From assembly GCA_019635485.1 (NCBI GenBank), contig JAHBZL010000010.1, positions 1 to 64,000 on the forward strand: a DNA stretch of 64,000 nt. Reading direction: 5' to 3'. This DNA is from Piscinibacter sp. Its GTDB lineage: Bacteria; Pseudomonadota; Gammaproteobacteria; Burkholderiales; Burkholderiaceae_C. Numbering within the stretch: position 1 is the first letter of the stretch; every line of letters begins with the position of its first letter. The notes beneath the pieces were generated by a model. That model made no database searches, was not told the origin of the DNA, and worked only from the letters and a program-made list of their open reading frames with translations. Made by a program: the position numbers and the translations under genes. Below are positions 33,957 to 42,470 of this stretch, piece by piece.

Positions 33957-33977
33957 AAAAGCCCGCCGAAGCGGGCT
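33957..33977 (-). terminator. Intrinsic terminator after soxX
   Basis: On the minus strand AGCCCGC-TTCG-GCGGGCT forms a 7-base stem with a very stable TTCG loop, followed by TTTTG. It lies between the soxX stop and the soxB start, so it should end the soxCDYZAX transcript and leave soxB under its own promoter. Confidence 0.8.
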
Positions 33978-33986
33978 GACGGGGCG

Positions 33987-34637
33987 TCACTCGTTGACCG
34001 GCGAGCGCGGGTCGAGCAGCAGCGCCATCACATCACGCAGCTGGTCCTCGTTGAGGAGGTGCGCATGGCCGAAGCGCGGCATGTTCGAGCAGGCCGCATA
34101 GGCCTTGCTGTTCCACAGCTTGCCCCAGGTGTACTGCACGATCGGGGCGGCGGCCGGGTCGGCGACGTTCTTCACGCCGCGCAGCTTGCCGTAGTTGTAG
34201 AGGCTCGGTCCGATCGTGCCGTAGGAGATCTCCTTCTTGTCGATCTGGTGGCAGTTGTAGCAATTGGCGCCGTTCGCGCTGGGATCGGCGGACTTGTCGG
34301 TCCACGTCATGCCGCGGCCGCTCTGCGCCAGCTTCTCGCCCACGCGCCAGTCGCCGATGTAGCGCCCGCCCTCGGGCCACTTGATCGAGGCCAGCGCCTC
34401 GGCTTCGATCTGCTTGGCCACCGCGTCCGGCGGCGCCTGGTCGGACGAGCAGGCCTTCTGCCCCAGGTCCTGCTCGAGGCGCGACACCTTGGCGATGCCC
34501 TGGTCGCGGAAGGAGCGCTTCATCGCGGCCTGGGTCAGCTGGTCGAGTTCCTGCGGCGAGGGCATGGTCGCGCATCCGGCGACGAGGCCGGCGGCGGCGA
34601 GCACGGCCGCGGCCGCGATGATCAGGGTCTTCTTCAT
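33987..34637 (-). CDS. soxX: Sulfur oxidation c-type cytochrome SoxX
   Basis: 216 residues. The signal ends at a possible lipobox (AAAGLVAGC). The single haem site is CYNCH (GANCYNCHQID) and the Met ligand is in CSNMPRFGHAHLL. SoxX pairs with SoxA to load thiosulfate onto SoxY. It belongs to the longer SoxX form, with an extra N-terminal helical domain of about 80 residues. It lies 20 bases after soxA. Confidence 0.93.
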   Translation of the reverse strand: MKKTLIIAAAAVLAAAGLVAGCATMPSPQELDQLTQAAMKRSFRDQGIAKVSRLEQDLGQKACSSDQAPPDAVAKQIEAEALASIKWPEGGRYIGDWRVGEKLAQSGRGMTWTDKSADPSANGANCYNCHQIDKKEISYGTIGPSLYNYGKLRGVKNVADPAAAPIVQYTWGKLWNSKAYAACSNMPRFGHAHLLNEDQLRDVMALLLDPRSPVNE

Positions 34638-34657
34638 CGGTGGATTGCCTTCCTCGT

Positions 34658-35464
34658 TCAGCGCTTGATGGCCGGCGCGATCGACTCGGCGCCCTTGGCG
34701 TTCACGCCCATGTACACGCCCAGCGCGACGGTCGGCTCGCTGCCGAAGCCCGGGTACGGGAAGCGCTGCTGGCGATAGCAGTCGTTCAGGCGCAGCTGCA
34801 TGCTCCACATCTGGCCGTTGCTGACGCGGTAGGCCGGCCAGGCCGCGAAGCCGATGCCGTCACCCGGGTTCTTGGTCAGGTTGGGCAGATCCTGCAGGCG
34901 GATGCGCTTGCCGTCGTCGCCGTGGCACGAGGCACAGGAGAAGTCGTAGGGGCCGGCGCGGTAGTAGAAGACGCGCTTGCCGATCTGGTACATCTTGCGC
35001 TCTTCGCCATGCCCCTGCGGCAGGTTGAAGCGCATGCCGCGCGACTCGGCGGCGATCCACGTGGCCAGCGCGGTCAGGTTGGCCTGCTCGCCCTTGCCGA
35101 ACGGCGTCTTGGCGATCTCGGCCCCGTCCAGGCCCTGCAGCGTCTCCATGCAGGTGACGAGCCGGGTCTCCAGGTCCTGCACGCGCTGCGTGTCGGCGAA
35201 GTAGCGCGGCAGCTCGACGAACACGCCCTTCACCACGCCCGAACCCTTGCCCAGGTCGCAGCGCTCGAGCGACGCGTTCTTCGGACCGCGCTTCTGTTTC
35301 CACAGGTCCTCGCCCTTGGCCTCGAAGAGCTCGGCCGGGTTGCCGTCGGCCAGCATCGCGCGGTATTCGGCGATGCCGTCGGCGGCGGACTTGGTCTGGG
35401 CGAAGGCGCCCGCGCACAGGAGCGCGAGCGGCGCGAGCAGGCAGGGGGCGAGGCGCTTGTTCAT
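34658..35464 (-). CDS. soxA: Sulfur oxidation c-type cytochrome SoxA
   Basis: 268 residues with a Sec signal (LAPLALLCAGAFAQ). The C-terminal haem is CASCH (YDFSCASCHGDDG). The haem-ligand cysteine, which carries the persulfide, is in LNDCYRQQRFPYPG. The N-terminal domain has two cysteines (LERCDLGKG and LVTCMETL) but no CxxCH, so it is the monohaem type. With SoxX it links thiosulfate oxidatively to SoxY. It follows soxZ after 3 bases. Confidence 0.95.
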   Translation of the reverse strand: MNKRLAPCLLAPLALLCAGAFAQTKSAADGIAEYRAMLADGNPAELFEAKGEDLWKQKRGPKNASLERCDLGKGSGVVKGVFVELPRYFADTQRVQDLETRLVTCMETLQGLDGAEIAKTPFGKGEQANLTALATWIAAESRGMRFNLPQGHGEERKMYQIGKRVFYYRAGPYDFSCASCHGDDGKRIRLQDLPNLTKNPGDGIGFAAWPAYRVSNGQMWSMQLRLNDCYRQQRFPYPGFGSEPTVALGVYMGVNAKGAESIAPAIKR

Positions 35465-35467
35465 CGT

Positions 35468-35779
35468 TCAGCTCACCGTCGCTTCGTCGGTGCGCGAGTC
35501 ACCCTTGTTGTCCTTCCAGGTGATCGCGATCTTGTCGCCGGCCTTGGCGCCCTTGACCGTGAACTGCAGGAACGGGTTCTTCGCGACGGACGGGCCCCAC
35601 TGGGCGGTCATCACCGGGTTGCCGTTGTGGCTCGCGGTGACTTCCTGGATGAACCAGGCGGGAATCGTCTTGCCGGCCGAATCCTTGCGCTGGCCGGTTT
35701 CCATCTCGTGGCTCATCAGCACGCGCACGGTGGTCTTGTCACCGGCGGCCTGGGCGCGAATGCGCATCGGGTCTGCCAT
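35468..35779 (-). CDS. soxZ: Thiosulfate oxidation carrier complex protein SoxZ
   Basis: 103 residues, no signal peptide, Ig-like beta fold. Conserved segments are VRVLMSHEMETGQRKDSAGK and FLQFTVKGAKAGDKI. It binds SoxY and is exported with it by the Tat route that SoxY's signal provides. It lies between soxY (78-base gap) and soxA (3-base gap). Confidence 0.95.
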   Translation of the reverse strand: MADPMRIRAQAAGDKTTVRVLMSHEMETGQRKDSAGKTIPAWFIQEVTASHNGNPVMTAQWGPSVAKNPFLQFTVKGAKAGDKIAITWKDNKGDSRTDEATVS

Positions 35780-35857
35780 GTCTGTTCTCCTGTGAATGTG
35801 TCGGCGGGAAGCGGTTGCTCGGGTCGGGCTGCGAGCCGGGCTCGCAGGCGCCTGGAC

Positions 35858-36316
35858 TCACCCGCCGCAGCCGCCCAGCGTGACCTTGATTTCCTTCTGC
35901 GCGAAGAAGACCTTGTTGTCGGCCGTGATGGCCACCGCCATCACGTTGGACGACTGGCCCATCTTCACGCGCGTCGAGATCGACGGGTCGACCGCGTCGC
36001 TGAGTTCGAAGATCGCGGCCAGCATGGCCGGGTTCTTCTCGACCAGCAGCAGCAGGCGCTTGGCGCCCGGCAGCGTGGTCGACGCGCCGACCGGCACGAC
36101 CGCGCCGTTCTCGGCAATGTCGGGGCCGGTGATCGTCACGTCCTTGCTCTCGGCCGGGGCCGCGGTCCCGAGCGCCTTCATCAGGTCGGCCATGTTCTTC
36201 GCATCGAAGGCGGCCTGCGACCAGGCGGCCTGCGCCGTCGCCGGCAGCAGCCCCAGGCCGGCCAGCGCGGCGGCGACGGACGCGCTGCGCGCCAGCATTT
36301 CACGACGGGTCGGCAT
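35858..36316 (-). CDS. soxY: Thiosulfate oxidation carrier protein SoxY
   Basis: 152 residues. Twin-arginine signal PTRREMLARSASVAAALAG. The C-terminus is the sulfur-carrying GGCGG arm with the active Cys150, on which all Sox intermediates ride. The ATG at 36316 is preceded by AAGGAG at a 5-base spacing, which decides against a GTG at 36322. An AT-rich region upstream suggests a promoter inside the cluster. Confidence 0.96.
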   Translation of the reverse strand: MPTRREMLARSASVAAALAGLGLLPATAQAAWSQAAFDAKNMADLMKALGTAAPAESKDVTITGPDIAENGAVVPVGASTTLPGAKRLLLLVEKNPAMLAAIFELSDAVDPSISTRVKMGQSSNVMAVAITADNKVFFAQKEIKVTLGGCGG

Positions 36317-36425
36317 ATCCACTCCTTGTATCAGTCAATCGTAATCAAGTTATCCAGCACATCGCACAGTGCGTACCCTGAGCCCGGGACGGCGGTGTAG
36401 CACAACTCGGCCGGGCCTGCGGCCT
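36317..36425 (-). promoter_or_regulatory. Upstream region of soxYZAX with AT-rich patch
   Basis: The gap between soxD and soxY is long for this cluster, and its soxY-proximal half is AT-rich. It contains CTTG ... CAAG arms and the octamer GACTGATA (36336 to 36329), shared with the soxH/fccA divergent region. It could hold an internal promoter and operator. Not proven by any perfect consensus. Confidence 0.4.
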
Positions 36426-37499
36426 TCATTTCTTCGCTCCGGTCGCCAGCCACTGCGCGATCGCGCGCGCATCGGACTCGGGCAGCGTCTGCGGCGGCAT
36501 CGGGATCTCGCCCCACACGCCGGAGCCGCCGCTGCGGATCTTGCCGGCCAGGTAGGTCACCGCATCGTCGCGCGTGCCGTGCTTGCGCGCGATGTCGCGC
36601 AGCGCCGGCCCGACCAGCTTGCTGTCTGAAGCATGGCAGGCGCTGCAGCCGTGTTTGCCCAGCAGCGCCAGCGCCGGGGAAGGGGCCGCGGGCGCCGCTG
36701 CCGGTGCCGGCGCGGCGGGCGCGGCGCCGGGCGGGCGCGTCGTGTCGGCACCGTGCTGCGCGCCGATCAGCCGGTTCTGTTCGGCCAGGTTGCCGTGGGC
36801 GTTGCGGGCATGGTCGGGCAGGATCGAGGCCAGGTGCGGTTCCGCCTCGCACTGGTTCATGCAGGCGCTGCCTTGCACGTCGGGCTTGCCCGCCTTCGCG
36901 CCGGGCCACAGCGCATGCGCGGTGGTGGTGCCGTTGCGGTTGGGCAGCCGGGCCTGCGCCTCGGCCATCGTCTTGTCGCTGAGCACGAAGTTGTCGGGCA
37001 GCACGCCGCCGAGGTTGAGCAGGAAGGCCGTCACCGCGTAGACCTCGTCGGCACTGAGCGACTTCGGCGCGTTCCACGGCATCGCGCGGTGGATGTAGTC
37101 CCACAGCGTGGAGATCGTCGAGACCTTCATCAGCGTCGTGCGGCCCGGGAAGCCCGGGTCGTTCAGGCGCGCGACGCGGCCGGTCTTCACGTCCTCCGCG
37201 GTGGTGCCGCCGACCAGCGGCGAGAACACCGAGTTGGACTCGCCGAACACGCCGTGGCAGCTGGCGCACTTGGCTTCCCACACGTCCTGGCCTTGCGCGA
37301 CGCTGCCCGAGCCGGGCGGCAGGCCCTTGAAGTCCGGGCGCACGTCGATGTCCCAGGCCGCGACCTCCTTCGGGGTCGCCGCACGGCCGATGCCGGGGAA
37401 GGCGGGCTCGGCCGCCGCCAGCGTGGCCGAACCGAGCAGCGCGCCGGCGAACAGCCCGGCGCGCAGCGCGCGCAGGCCGCGCTCAGGAGAGCTGGACAT
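36426..37499 (-). CDS. soxD: SoxD, dihaem cytochrome subunit of sulfane dehydrogenase
   Basis: 357 residues with a signal peptide (LFAGALLGSATLAAA). Two haem sites: CASCH (KCASCHGVFGES) and CSACH (HGCSACHASDSK), joined by an Ala/Pro-rich linker (GAAPAAPAPAAAPAAP). A Cys pair in SACMNQC lies between them. With SoxC it oxidises the sulfane sulfur on SoxY and passes six electrons to cytochrome c. Its start overlaps the soxC stop by 17 bases. Confidence 0.94.
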   Translation of the reverse strand: MSSSPERGLRALRAGLFAGALLGSATLAAAEPAFPGIGRAATPKEVAAWDIDVRPDFKGLPPGSGSVAQGQDVWEAKCASCHGVFGESNSVFSPLVGGTTAEDVKTGRVARLNDPGFPGRTTLMKVSTISTLWDYIHRAMPWNAPKSLSADEVYAVTAFLLNLGGVLPDNFVLSDKTMAEAQARLPNRNGTTTAHALWPGAKAGKPDVQGSACMNQCEAEPHLASILPDHARNAHGNLAEQNRLIGAQHGADTTRPPGAAPAAPAPAAAPAAPSPALALLGKHGCSACHASDSKLVGPALRDIARKHGTRDDAVTYLAGKIRSGGSGVWGEIPMPPQTLPESDARAIAQWLATGAKK

Positions 37500-38859
37500 T
37501 CTTGACCTCCCCGCTCTCCTGCACCAGCCAGGACTGGATCGCGTTGTTGTGATAGATCGAGCGCGTGCCGCGCACCGCGCGCAGCTGCCGGTAGTTCGGC
37601 TGCACATGCCCGGTCTCGTCGGTCGCGCGGCTCTGCACGATCGCCGGCTTGCCGTCCCAGACCCAGTCGATGTTGAAGCGCGTCAGGCACTTGGCCATCA
37701 CCGGGCCCTCGAGGCGCGCCTGGCGCCAGTTGCGCCCACCGTCGACGGACACGTCGACCCGCTTGATCCGGCCGCGCCCCGACCACGCGAGGCCCGAGAC
37801 GTTGTAGAAGCCGCGGTCCAGCAGGACCTGGCCGCCGGAGGGCGTCGTGACGACACTCTTCACCTCCTGCGTGCTGCTGTACTGGCGGTGCAGGCCGCCG
37901 GGCATCAGGTCGACGTAGTGGATCACCTCGTCCTTGGTCCCGTAGGGCTTGTCGCCGACCTCGATGCGACGCAGGTACTTGACCCAGCTCACGCCCTGCA
38001 CGCCGGGCACGACCAGGCGCAGCGGGTAGCCGTTCTCGGGGCGCAGCATCTCGCCGTTCTGCCCGTAGGCCACCAGCACCTCGCCGGATTCGACCAGTTC
38101 CATCGGGACCGTGCGGGTCATCGACGAGCCGTCCGCGCCCTCGGCCAGCACGTAGCGGGCGCGCTTGAAGTCGACCCCGGCCAGCTCCAGCAGCACGCGC
38201 AGCGGCACGCCGGTGAACTCGCTGCACGACAGCATGCCGTGCGTGTACTGCACCGTCGGCACCGCGACGTTGCCCCACTCCATGCCGGTGTTCGCGCCGC
38301 ACTCGATGAAGTGGAAGCGCGACACGGACGGCAGCCGCATGATCTCGTCCATCACGAAGACCATCGGCTTCTTCAGCAGCGACGGGTCGGAGCCGTTGAC
38401 CATCAGCCGGTGCTTGGACGGGTCGATGTCCCACCAGCCCTGGTGGTGGCGCTCGAAGTGCAGCCCGGCAGGTGTCACGATGCCGAACAGCGACTGCAGC
38501 GGCGCGAAGGACACCGAGGCCTGCGCGGTCTGCGTCAGCCCGGGGCTCGGGCGCCGCTGGACGTTGGCCTCGTACTTCGACGGCTTGCCGTAGCCGTCGG
38601 TCGCAACCGGCAGGCCGAGGCCCTTGCTGTGCTCGGGCAGCTCGAGGATGTTCGGGTCGCCGCCGCCGGCCGGCAGCGGGTTGACCTGGCCGAGTGCGGC
38701 CGGCGCGGCGGCGCCCACGGCCGCCGCGGCGAAGGCGTTGCGGATGAAGTCGCGCCGGCCGGCGCGGGCCTCGGTGAACACGGCGCGCACGCCGGCCTTG
38801 TCGATGAATCCTTCCGGCGCGCGCTGCAGCCGGCCGGGCGGGTTGGCGTTCTGATCCAC
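37483..38859 (-). CDS. soxC: SoxC, molybdenum subunit of sulfane dehydrogenase
   Basis: About 458 residues of the sulfite oxidase family. The molybdenum-binding Cys is in FHFIECGANTG. Other family stretches are YTHGMLSCSEFTGVPL and YPLRLVVPGVQGVSWVKYLR. A twin-arginine motif (GRRDFIRNAFAAAAVG) sits about 35 residues in, behind a long leader. The start is a GTG at 38859 with only a weak AGG upstream; the exact start is uncertain. SoxCD makes thiosulfate oxidation complete, so sulfur globules are not expected. Confidence 0.93.
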   Translation of the reverse strand: MDQNANPPGRLQRAPEGFIDKAGVRAVFTEARAGRRDFIRNAFAAAAVGAAAPAALGQVNPLPAGGGDPNILELPEHSKGLGLPVATDGYGKPSKYEANVQRRPSPGLTQTAQASVSFAPLQSLFGIVTPAGLHFERHHQGWWDIDPSKHRLMVNGSDPSLLKKPMVFVMDEIMRLPSVSRFHFIECGANTGMEWGNVAVPTVQYTHGMLSCSEFTGVPLRVLLELAGVDFKRARYVLAEGADGSSMTRTVPMELVESGEVLVAYGQNGEMLRPENGYPLRLVVPGVQGVSWVKYLRRIEVGDKPYGTKDEVIHYVDLMPGGLHRQYSSTQEVKSVVTTPSGGQVLLDRGFYNVSGLAWSGRGRIKRVDVSVDGGRNWRQARLEGPVMAKCLTRFNIDWVWDGKPAIVQSRATDETGHVQPNYRQLRAVRGTRSIYHNNAIQSWLVQESGEVKNVQLS

Positions 38860-39063
38860 GGGGTGTGTGCCTGTCGGAGGACTAGAATCTGTATATAAGC
38901 AAGTATGAATATAAAGCTTGCACGGCGCTTTCGACTCAGGGGAAACGATAGGACCGCTGCAATGGCCCGTGCACTGTCGCGCGGGTGACAGCGCAATTCC
39001 CGATGGCGCCCGGCGCGCCGGCGCCGCGATCATGCGCTCCCGATTCCGCTGCCGGAGCTGCCC
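38860..39063. promoter_or_regulatory. Divergent region soxC / tctC with AT-rich patch
   Basis: A 204-base gap. The soxC-proximal part (38883-38921) is among the most AT-rich stretches of the window. It contains GCAAG-N13-CTTGC inverted arms (38899-38903 and 38917-38921) around TATGAATATAAAG. This is the best candidate for the main sox promoter and a SoxR operator. The rest is ordinary GC-rich sequence leading to the tctC start. Confidence 0.45.
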
Positions 39064-40074
39064 ATGGTCACGTCCGCCACGACCGCCAAGCCCGCCCCGT
39101 CCTCGCCGTCGCGCCGCCGGCTGCTGCAGGCCTCGCTGGCCGGCATGGCGGCCAGCGCCCTGCCGCTGACCGGCCGGGCGGAGACCTACCCGGCGCGGCC
39201 GGTCACGCTGATCGTGCCCTGGCCGGCAGGCGGTTCGACCGACCGCCACCTGCGCGCGCTCTCCGAGATCGCGAGCCGCCACCTCGGTCAGACCATCGTC
39301 GTGGCCAACCAGCCGGGCGCCGGCGGCACGCTCGGCCCCGGCACGATGGCGCTGAACGCGAAGCCCGACGGCTACACGATCGCCCAGTTTCCGATGGGCA
39401 TGCTGCGCATTCCGCACATGCAGAAGCAGGTCTGGCACCCGCTGAACGATTTCACCTTCATCCTCGGCGTCTCCGGCTACACCTTCGGCTTCGTCGTGAA
39501 GGCCGATTCGACGCACGCCAGTTTCACGGACTACATCGAGGCGGCCCGCAAGACGCCGGGCGGCGTCAACTACGGCTCCACCGGCAACGGCACCTCGCCG
39601 CACCTGCTGATGGAGGAGGTCGCCGCGGCGGCCAAGGTGCAGCTCAACCACGTGCCCTACAAGGGCAATGCCGACCTGATGCAGGCGCTGCTCGGCGGCC
39701 ACGTGATGGCCGCCAGCGACGCCACCGGCTGGGACAAGTTCGTCGACGCAGGTCAGATGCGCCTGCTGGTCACCTTCGGCGAGAACCGCACGCGGCGCTG
39801 GCCGAACGTGCCGACGGCCAAAGACCTGGGCTACGGCGTGGTCTCCAGCTCGCCCTATGGCCTCGTCGGCCCCAAGGGCATGGACCCGGCGGTCGTGCGC
39901 GCGCTGCACGACGCGTTCCGCAAGGCGATGGACGACCCGAAGCACGTCGAGCTGCTGGGGCAGCTGAACCAGGACGCCTGGTACCGCAGCGGCGAGGAGT
40001 ACGCCCGCTGGGCAAGCGACACCTTCGCGAAGGACAAGGCCCTGATCGAACGCCTCGGCCTGGCCGCCAAGTAG
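39064..40074 (+). CDS. Tripartite tricarboxylate transporter substrate-binding protein (Bug/TctC family)
   Basis: 336 residues. The twin-arginine-like signal is SRRRLLQASLAGMAAS. The Bug fold starts YPARPVTLIVPWPAGGSTDR and contains VVANQPGAGGTLGPG and VPYKGNADLMQALLGG. It binds a carboxylate or related small molecule in the periplasm. No TctA/TctB membrane genes are next to it, which is common for the many orphan Bug proteins of Burkholderiales. The ligand is unknown. Confidence 0.9.
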   Translation: MVTSATTAKPAPSSPSRRRLLQASLAGMAASALPLTGRAETYPARPVTLIVPWPAGGSTDRHLRALSEIASRHLGQTIVVANQPGAGGTLGPGTMALNAKPDGYTIAQFPMGMLRIPHMQKQVWHPLNDFTFILGVSGYTFGFVVKADSTHASFTDYIEAARKTPGGVNYGSTGNGTSPHLLMEEVAAAAKVQLNHVPYKGNADLMQALLGGHVMAASDATGWDKFVDAGQMRLLVTFGENRTRRWPNVPTAKDLGYGVVSSSPYGLVGPKGMDPAVVRALHDAFRKAMDDPKHVELLGQLNQDAWYRSGEEYARWASDTFAKDKALIERLGLAAK

Positions 40075-40159
40075 CCGGCCCGGACCGGCAAACACCGGCC
40101 CTTACAATCCCCGGGTTGTGCCGGCGGCACGTCGCCGCCCTTTCTCGAGGACTTTGCCC

Positions 40160-40495
40160 GTGTTCATTTCCCAAGCCTTCGCGCAGGCCGCACCCGCTCC
40201 GGCCGCGGCGCCCGAATCCTTCATGGGCAGCCTGGGCAGCATGCTGCCGCTGCTGCTCATGTTCGTGGTGCTTTACTTCGTGATGATCCGCCCCCAGATG
40301 AAGCGGCAGAAGGAGCACAAGGCGATGATCGAGGCGCTCGCGAAGGGCGACGAGGTCGTGACCGGCGGCGGCATGCTCGGCAAGGTGTCCAAGCTCGGCG
40401 AGAGCTACCTGCACGTCGAGGTCGCCAACGGCGTCGAGATCCAGGTGCAGCGCAGCGCGATCGTGCAGGTGCTGCCGAAGGGCACGTTCAAGTAA
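40160..40495 (+). CDS. yajC: Sec translocon accessory subunit YajC
   Basis: 111 residues with one transmembrane helix (LPLLLMFVVLYFVMIRP) followed by KRQKEHKAMIEALAKGDEVV and GGGMLGKV, the family core. It associates with SecDF at the inner membrane. The GTG at 40160 (VFISQAFAQ) was chosen, with GAGG 9 bases upstream; the longer frame from 40118 has no ribosome-binding site. It lies upstream of secD as in most proteobacteria. Confidence 0.94.
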   Translation: MFISQAFAQAAPAPAAAPESFMGSLGSMLPLLLMFVVLYFVMIRPQMKRQKEHKAMIEALAKGDEVVTGGGMLGKVSKLGESYLHVEVANGVEIQVQRSAIVQVLPKGTFK

Positions 40496-40582
40496 GTCCG
40501 CCGGCGTGCAGTCCCCCGCGCGGTCCGCCCCCGGCGGGCCGCTTGTCTTTCGGCAGCCGGCGCGGCCGGCAAGGAAGTCCCG

Positions 40583-42460
40583 ATGAACCGCTACCCGCTG
40601 TGGAAGTACGCGATGCTGCTGGTCGCGCTGCTGATCGGCCTGGTCTACACGCTGCCGAACTTCTTCGGCGAGGCGCCGGCGGTGCAGGTCAGTGCCGGCA
40701 AGGCGACCGTGAAGGTCGATGCCGCGCTGGTGCCGCGGATCGAGCAGGCGCTGTCCGGCGCCGGCGTGCAGGCCGACTTCGTTCAGTTCGACGGCAACTC
40801 GGTCAAGGCGCGCTTCCGCGACACCGACACGCAGCTCAAGGCCAAGGACGCGATCAGCAAGTCGCTCATCCCGGACCCGTCGGACCCGAGCTACATCGTT
40901 GCGCTGAACCTGCTGTCGCGCTCGCCGCAATGGCTGACCGCGCTGCACGCGCTGCCGATGTACCTGGGCCTGGACCTGCGCGGCGGCGTGCACTTCCTGA
41001 TGCAGGTGGACATGAAGGCGGCGCTGACCAAGAAGGCCGAGGCGCTGACGGGCGACATCCGCACGCTGCTGCGCGACAAGAACCTGCGCCATGCCGGCAT
41101 CACGCGCGACGGCAACGCGATCGACGTGCGCTTCCGCGACCGTGACACGCTGACGGCCGCGCGCAACCTGCTGGCCGACTCGCTGCCCGACCTGGTGTGG
41201 ACCGACGCGCCCGACGGCAGCGACTTCCGGCTCACCGGCCGCCTCAAGCCGGAGGCCGCGCGGGCGGTGCAGGAGACGGCGGTCAAGCAGAACATCACGA
41301 CGCTGCACAACCGCGTCAACGAACTCGGCGTTGCCGAGCCGGTGATCCAGCAGCAGGGGCTGGACCGCGTCGTCGTGCAGCTGCCGGGTGTACAGGACAC
41401 CGCGAAGGCCAAGGACATCATCGGCCGCACCGCGACGCTGGAGGTGCGCCTGGTCGACGACAGCACCGAGGCACAGGCCGCCGCGGCCGGAAGCGGGCCG
41501 GTGCCGTTCGGCGCAGAGCGCTACGTCGAGCGCGGCGGCGCGCCGCTGATCCTGAAGCGCCAGGTGATCCTGACCGGCGAGAACCTGACCGACGCGCAGG
41601 CCGGCTTCGACAGCCAGACGCAGGAGCCCGCCGTGCACCTGACGCTGGACGCGAAGGGCGCGCGCATCTTCCGCGACGTCACGCGCGACAACGTCGGCAA
41701 GCGCATGGCGATCCTGCTGTTCGAGAAGGGCAAGGGCGAGGTGGTGACCGCGCCGGTGATCCGCAGCGAGATCGGCGGCGGCCGCGTGCAGATCTCCGGC
41801 CGGATGACGACCGTCGAGGCCAACGACACCGCGCTGCTGCTGCGCTCGGGTTCGCTGGCCGCGCCGATGGAGATCATCGAGGAGCGCACGATCGGTCCGA
41901 GCCTGGGCGCCGAGAACATCGCCAAGGGCTTCAACAGCGTGGTCTTCGGCTTTGCCGCGATCGCGCTGTTCATGTGCGCCTACTACCTGCTGTTCGGCGT
42001 GTTCTCGACGCTCGCGCTGGCCTTCAACCTGCTGCTGCTGGTGGCGGTGCTGTCGATGCTGCAGGCCACGCTGACACTGCCGGGCATCGCCGCCATCGCG
42101 CTGGCGCTGGGCATGGCGATCGACGCCAACGTGCTGATCAACGAGCGCGTGCGCGAGGAGCTGCGCGGCGGCGCGGCGCCGCAGATGGCGATCAACGCCG
42201 GCTACGAGCGGGCCTGGGCCACCATCCTGGACTCGAACGTCACGACGCTGATCGCCGGCGTCGCGCTGCTGGCGTTCGGCTCCGGGCCGGTGCGCGGCTT
42301 CGCGATCGTGCACTGCCTGGGCATCCTGACCTCGATGTTCTCGGCCGTGGTGTTCTCGCGCGGCCTGGTCAACCTCTGGTACGGCCGGCAGAAGAAACTC
42401 AAGAGCGTGTCGATCGGGCAGGTCTGGCGGCCCGACGCCGGCGGCGCGGTGAAGGCCTGA
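40583..42460 (+). CDS. secD: Protein translocase subunit SecD
   Basis: 625-residue membrane protein with six helices and a large periplasmic domain between the first and second. Family motifs are GLDLRGGVHFLMQVD, NRVNELGVAEPVIQQQG and, in the C-terminal half, GMAIDANVLINERVREEL. SecDF uses the proton gradient to pull proteins out of the SecYEG channel. An AAGGAA site precedes the ATG. secF follows after 10 bases. Confidence 0.97.
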   Translation: MNRYPLWKYAMLLVALLIGLVYTLPNFFGEAPAVQVSAGKATVKVDAALVPRIEQALSGAGVQADFVQFDGNSVKARFRDTDTQLKAKDAISKSLIPDPSDPSYIVALNLLSRSPQWLTALHALPMYLGLDLRGGVHFLMQVDMKAALTKKAEALTGDIRTLLRDKNLRHAGITRDGNAIDVRFRDRDTLTAARNLLADSLPDLVWTDAPDGSDFRLTGRLKPEAARAVQETAVKQNITTLHNRVNELGVAEPVIQQQGLDRVVVQLPGVQDTAKAKDIIGRTATLEVRLVDDSTEAQAAAAGSGPVPFGAERYVERGGAPLILKRQVILTGENLTDAQAGFDSQTQEPAVHLTLDAKGARIFRDVTRDNVGKRMAILLFEKGKGEVVTAPVIRSEIGGGRVQISGRMTTVEANDTALLLRSGSLAAPMEIIEERTIGPSLGAENIAKGFNSVVFGFAAIALFMCAYYLLFGVFSTLALAFNLLLLVAVLSMLQATLTLPGIAAIALALGMAIDANVLINERVREELRGGAAPQMAINAGYERAWATILDSNVTTLIAGVALLAFGSGPVRGFAIVHCLGILTSMFSAVVFSRGLVNLWYGRQKKLKSVSIGQVWRPDAGGAVKA

Positions 42461-42470
42461 GGAGCGCGCG

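Noticed and set aside
36334-36347. FNR-like TTGATTACGATTGA on the minus strand before soxY
   Set aside because: Right half (ATTGA) matches ATCAA at only 3 of 5 positions, and at the key core positions it fails; likely chance within an AT-rich patch.
38860-39063. Upstream in-frame extension of soxC beyond 38859
   Set aside because: It would translate the AT-rich promoter-like region; no ribosome-binding site or conserved sequence supports it.
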